Shown here one piece after another: positions 30,096-32,702 of a DNA stretch of 32,702 bases; positions within the stretch are counted from its first letter, which is position 1, and each line of letters begins with the position of its first letter. The stretch comes from Endomicrobiia bacterium (lineage in GTDB: Bacteria; Elusimicrobiota; Endomicrobiia; DTEH01). The notes under the pieces are model-generated. The model made no database searches and was not told the DNA's origin. It worked only from the letters and a program-made list of their open reading frames with translations. The position numbers were made by a program, and so were the translations under genes. The stretch covers positions 1 to 32,702 of the forward strand of contig JANXCA010000015.1 in NCBI GenBank assembly GCA_025060535.1, written 5' to 3'.

Positions 30096-31261
30096 AGATA
30101 AAAGAATTTCAGGGTTTAATTTATAATAAAGAAAAGTTAAACAAACTAAAAGTAGAATTTAAAAATATAATATGCCCTCCATATGACATAATCTCACCTA
30201 ATGAGCATAGAAGTTTATTATTTAAAAAATATAATTTTGTAAACTTGGAACTTCCTAAGGGAAGCAAAACTAAGAAATATCAAAATGCTAAAAAAACATT
30301 TTCAAGTTGGAAAAGAAGTAAAATAATAATAGAAGACTCACTACCTTCAATTTATATCTATCAGCACAAATTTTCTTATCCTGCAAACTCTCAGAAATAC
30401 TACACAAGATATGGAATTTTTTGTTTAGTAAAAGCAGACCCAGAATATAAAGAAATTTTTCCGCATGAACGAATAAATCCTAAACCTATTGAAGAAAGAA
30501 TGCGCTTAGTTGAAACTTTAGGTATTGAAACTTCTTCTCCATTTCTTTTGGTAGAAGATCCAGAAAAAAAATTCTTAAATATGATTTTGAAACTGTTAAA
30601 ACCTTATAGTTTATTTTTAGAAATCAAACAGGATGATGGTCAAGAACATAAAGTTTATAGAATTTCTGATCCGCAATCTATAAAAAACATAAAAAATTTT
30701 TTTAAATCAAAAAATCTATATATAGCAGATGGCCATCATCGTTATAGAGTTTATTGTGACTATTTAAAGAAAAATAAAAAAGAATACTTTATGGCATATA
30801 TCTCTTCATTAGAAGATGATGGTTTATTAATATTGCCAACTCATAGAGCTGTGGCTGGAGGACATATATATGAAGAAATAAAAAGATACTTTGACATTGT
30901 TGATTGGGATGGAAGAAGTAATCTTGAGATTGTGTTATATCATAATGGTGTTTTTAAAACTTTAAAACCTAAATTTTATTTTGATAATCTTCCAAAAATA
31001 GTTTTAAAAAATCCATACTTTCTTTTAGATAAAGTTCTTTCTGAATTGGAAGGAGAAGATATAAGACAACATCTTTTTTATCATCAAGATATGAAAGAAG
31101 CTATAAGTTATGCTGATAAATATAATGGTTGTGCTTTTATAATGCCTTCTGTAAAAAAAGAAGATTTTGTAAAAATAGTAAAAAATAAAATAATTTTTCC
31201 ACCAAAGACCACATATTTCTATCCAAAAGTATATTGTGGATTTGTGTTTTATAAGTTATAA
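30089..31261 (+). CDS. DUF1015 protein
   Basis: A 390-residue DUF1015 protein. Family motifs are NIICPPYDIIS (about 26-36), the FPHERINPKPIEERMRL region (about 129-145), YIADGHHRYRV (about 217-227) and LPTHRAV (about 252-258), with a C-terminal segment ending FYPKVYCGF. The family's activity is not established to my knowledge, though its invariant His/Asp motifs suggest an enzyme. It overlaps hypF by seven bases (start within hypF's last codons), ending the group. Slightly shorter than many homologues. Confidence 0.88.
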   Translation: MVEIKEFQGLIYNKEKLNKLKVEFKNIICPPYDIISPNEHRSLLFKKYNFVNLELPKGSKTKKYQNAKKTFSSWKRSKIIIEDSLPSIYIYQHKFSYPANSQKYYTRYGIFCLVKADPEYKEIFPHERINPKPIEERMRLVETLGIETSSPFLLVEDPEKKFLNMILKLLKPYSLFLEIKQDDGQEHKVYRISDPQSIKNIKNFFKSKNLYIADGHHRYRVYCDYLKKNKKEYFMAYISSLEDDGLLILPTHRAVAGGHIYEEIKRYFDIVDWDGRSNLEIVLYHNGVFKTLKPKFYFDNLPKIVLKNPYFLLDKVLSELEGEDIRQHLFYHQDMKEAISYADKYNGCAFIMPSVKKEDFVKIVKNKIIFPPKTTYFYPKVYCGFVFYKL

Positions 31262-31387
31262 AAAATTTTTAAAGAGAGGGGGATGCTAAATAAGAGTTTA
31301 ATTTTTGTTAAATATAAAAAAATTTTTAAAATTTCCGTCAATAAATTTTATGTAAATTTTTTGTAAAGTAAAATAAAAATAAAATAG

Positions 31388-31416
31388 TTGACAAAATTAA
31401 AAATTTTGATTAATTA
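31388..31416 (+). promoter_or_regulatory. Possible promoter before the small membrane protein
   Basis: A perfect TTGACA (31388-31393) followed by 17 nt and TAATTA (31411-31416). The -10 is poor. The resulting transcript would include the hairpin at 31445-31497. It is the only consensus -35 in the 248-nt gap after DUF1015; the rest of the gap is A/T-rich without other features. Confidence 0.35.
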
Positions 31417-31444
31417 TTTAGTAGTAAAGGTTTTACTTGTTAAC

Positions 31445-31497
31445 AAAAGGATGACTAAAAATTTCTGCATGAGTTTATTATGAATAGTCATCCTTTT
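31445..31497 (+). promoter_or_regulatory. 13-bp perfect hairpin in the leader of the membrane-protein gene
   Basis: AAAAGGATGACTA (31445-31457) and TAGTCATCCTTTT (31485-31497) are exact reverse complements with a 27-nt loop. The 3' arm ends in four T, which gives a terminator-like look, but the loop is long. It could be a bidirectional terminator for the DUF1015 transcript, or a leader attenuator for the downstream gene. An ATG at 31480 lies in the loop. Confidence 0.55.
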
Positions 31498-31509
31498 AGT
31501 AGAGGCTCT

Positions 31510-31974
31510 ATGATTAAAAAGATTAAGTTGTTGATAGGTATACTTGTTTTGGTAGTATCTTATTTTTCTCAAAGAAATATTGATGATAGAAGTTTTGTTT
31601 ATAATCCATTTATTGCAACTTCTTATTTTGAGTTAGAGGGAAGAGATTTAGAAAATAAAACTTCTCAAGAACATTTTATAATTTTAAAAAGCTTATTCAT
31701 AGAATCAGTATATGAGATACTTCTTAAAGAAGATCTAAGAAGTTTTTCTAAAGTATTAGAAGAGCTTAAAAAGCCATTTGTTAATTTTTGGATAGTTAAA
31801 GAGCTGATAGAGTTAGTAGTTAATAATGTAGTTTATCTTTTTATAGATACAAAAAGATATTTTGGAACATTAAAAATTTTAACTACTTTAGTAACTTTTC
31901 TTTTTATTTCTCTTCTTTATTTTAAACTCTACCTTAAAACTTATCATCCATCTGTGATAGTTTTAAGGTGTTGA
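31510..31974 (+). CDS. Small membrane protein, function unknown
   Basis: A 154-residue protein from the ATG at 31510, which gives MIKKIKLLIGILVLVVSYF, a clean basic-plus-hydrophobic N-terminal segment. An ATG at 31480 in the hairpin loop would add ten residues and is less likely. A middle region of about 85 residues is charged and predicted helical (LESKIF-like LKEDLRSFSKVLEELK pattern), and a second membrane segment (about 122-142) precedes a short C-terminus. I recognise no family. GAGG is five bases before the chosen ATG. A palindromic element follows the stop. Confidence 0.6.
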   Translation: MIKKIKLLIGILVLVVSYFSQRNIDDRSFVYNPFIATSYFELEGRDLENKTSQEHFIILKSLFIESVYEILLKEDLRSFSKVLEELKKPFVNFWIVKELIELVVNNVVYLFIDTKRYFGTLKILTTLVTFLFISLLYFKLYLKTYHPSVIVLRC

Positions 31975-31977
31975 TTT

Positions 31978-32123
31978 AACCCTTTAACCCTAACTGTCTG
32001 TTTGTTAGACAGACGGTATAAGTAGAATACCCAATATTCATAACTAAGTTCTCCACCCTTTCACCCAATGCGGGTTTGGGAGGGAGATGGGGAACTGATT
32101 ATGGGTATTAGGGTTAAAGGGGT
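31978..32123. repeat. Large imperfect palindrome, possible small mobile element
   Basis: AACCCTTTAACCCTAA (31978-31993) and TTAGGGTTAAAGGGGT (32108-32123) pair in 15 of 16 positions. Inside, AATACCC (about 32026-32032) pairs with GGGTATT (32103-32109), and C-rich and G-rich stretches (32051-32065 and 32071-32092) continue the stem imperfectly. A nested hairpin GTCTGT/ACAGAC lies at about 31996-32014. The base composition is far richer in G and C runs than the surrounding DNA. No ORF is present. It resembles a MITE or repetitive extragenic palindrome; identity is inference. Confidence 0.6.
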
Positions 32124-32159
32124 ATAAGAAGAAGTTTACTATCTAAAGTTTGATATTTT

Positions 32160-32702
32160 ATGAATTGTTTTTTAGAGTCTAAAATTTTCAGTATAAGAAT
32201 AAGATTGATAAAAATAATAAGAAAATTAATTTTAGCAGTTATATTTTTTGAAATTTTAAGTTTTTGGGTATTTGCAGATAAGTTAGGTAATTTAGAAGTT
32301 GCTGGAGGAGTATATGGTGATACTAACATGGCTGAAATTTTGCAAGATTTGGGAAGTTCTACTGCTGCTGTTAGATATAAGGCAATAAAATACTTAGCTA
32401 GTTCTTTAAATGATAATACAATAAAAATTTTAGTTGAACATTTAGATAAAGAACAAGATAATTATCTAAAAAGTGAAATTATGGAAATAGTTTCTTTTAG
32501 TGGTTCAACAGTAGCTCTTTCTGGAATTAAAAGACAACTTAATAACAAAAACTCATATATTCGTCAGCTTGCAGTTATGTGTATGGGTAGGTTTCCTGAG
32601 AGTTATGTTTTGGATGATATGGTCAATATAATTTCTAATGAAAAAGATAGTAATGTAAAAAAATCAGCGATAAATATGTTTAGCAATTTCAAAAGTACAA
32701 AA
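32160..32702 (+). CDS. Exported HEAT-repeat-like protein, 3' end outside window
   Basis: A frame open from the ATG at 32160 to the window end (181 codons so far). The N-terminus has a basic stretch (RIRLIKIIRK) then LILAVIFFEILSFWVFA, a signal peptide likely cleaved near FA-DK. From about residue 55 it shows helical repeats of HEAT type: LGSSTAAVRYKAIKYLASSL, DNYLKSEIMEIVSFSG, KNSYIRQLAVMCMGRFP and DSNVKKSAINMFSNF, each with the arginine/lysine and alanine spacing of such repeats. Function unknown; probably a periplasmic or envelope scaffold. Incomplete at the window edge. Confidence 0.7.
   Translation, partial: MNCFLESKIFSIRIRLIKIIRKLILAVIFFEILSFWVFADKLGNLEVAGGVYGDTNMAEILQDLGSSTAAVRYKAIKYLASSLNDNTIKILVEHLDKEQDNYLKSEIMEIVSFSGSTVALSGIKRQLNNKNSYIRQLAVMCMGRFPESYVLDDMVNIISNEKDSNVKKSAINMFSNFKSTK

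Noticed and set aside
31978-32123. TTAGGG-like arms as telomeric repeats or a chromosome end
   Set aside because: The motif occurs only once per arm in an inverted pair, not as tandem repeats, and coding sequence continues on both sides.
32114-32329. Minus-strand frame opposite the start of the HEAT-like gene
   Set aside because: The plus frame from 32160 has a signal peptide and repeats and stays open to the window end; the minus frame has neither.

Overview
The window is a very A+T-rich bacterial chromosome segment. Its SecE, NusG, L11 and L1, its initiator tRNA with a C1:A72 mismatch, its tRNA-Tyr with a long variable arm, and its PolX, MoxR and RsfS are all bacterial. A type IV pilus/type II secretion platform protein and a candidate outer-membrane barrel suggest two membranes. 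HypA, HypF and a HycI-type protease suggest a hydrogen-metabolising, probably anaerobic cell. I cannot name the phylum; a poorly sampled lineage is plausible but is inference. All five tRNAs lack an encoded CCA end.

Layout. 1-306: leader-distal end of a CRISPR array with a hairpin element between two repeats. 380-3323: csx3-csx1-cas1-cas2, that is, a cyclic-oligoadenylate ring nuclease and its CARF-HEPN effector beside the spacer-acquisition genes; no effector complex or cas6 is in view. 3466-3552: tRNA-Leu on the minus strand. 3683-6479: orphan response regulator, tRNA-fMet, tRNA-Cys, pyrD, hisH, panD. 6499-10851: five overlapping or tightly packed envelope genes (membrane HExxH protein, polyprenol/lipid-kinase-like protein, ABC ATPase, ABC permease, polysaccharide deacetylase). 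10925-13757: secE-nusG-rplK-rplA followed by nadX where rplJ would be expected. 13820-16211: tRNA-Tyr, tRNA-Gly, a small zinc-ribbon protein, tpiA and a pilC/gspF gene. 16254-19886: rsfS, argS, moxR, PAP2 phosphatase. 19851-20672: the only minus-strand protein gene, a putative barrel protein sharing a symmetric promoter with the following DUF72 gene. 20718-25785: DUF72, polX, nnrE, yggS, proC, DUF167. 25829-31261: mtnA, hydrogenase protease, hypA, hypF, DUF1015. 31262-32702: two hairpin structures, a small membrane protein and the start of an exported HEAT-like protein.

Most genes are on the plus strand and joined by ATGA overlaps or very short gaps, so a few long transcripts probably serve the window. 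Several first genes have a TTGAAA-N17-TA-rich promoter only about 9-14 bases before the start codon and no Shine-Dalgarno sequence, whereas internal genes often have AAGGAG-type sites. This suggests near-leaderless initiation for promoter-proximal genes. The least ordinary items are the initiator tRNA with C33 and an A29:U41 pair, the 14-bp perfect hairpin and micro-ORF between proC and DUF167, the two palindromic elements (in the CRISPR array and before the HEAT gene), and the compact five-gene envelope operon.
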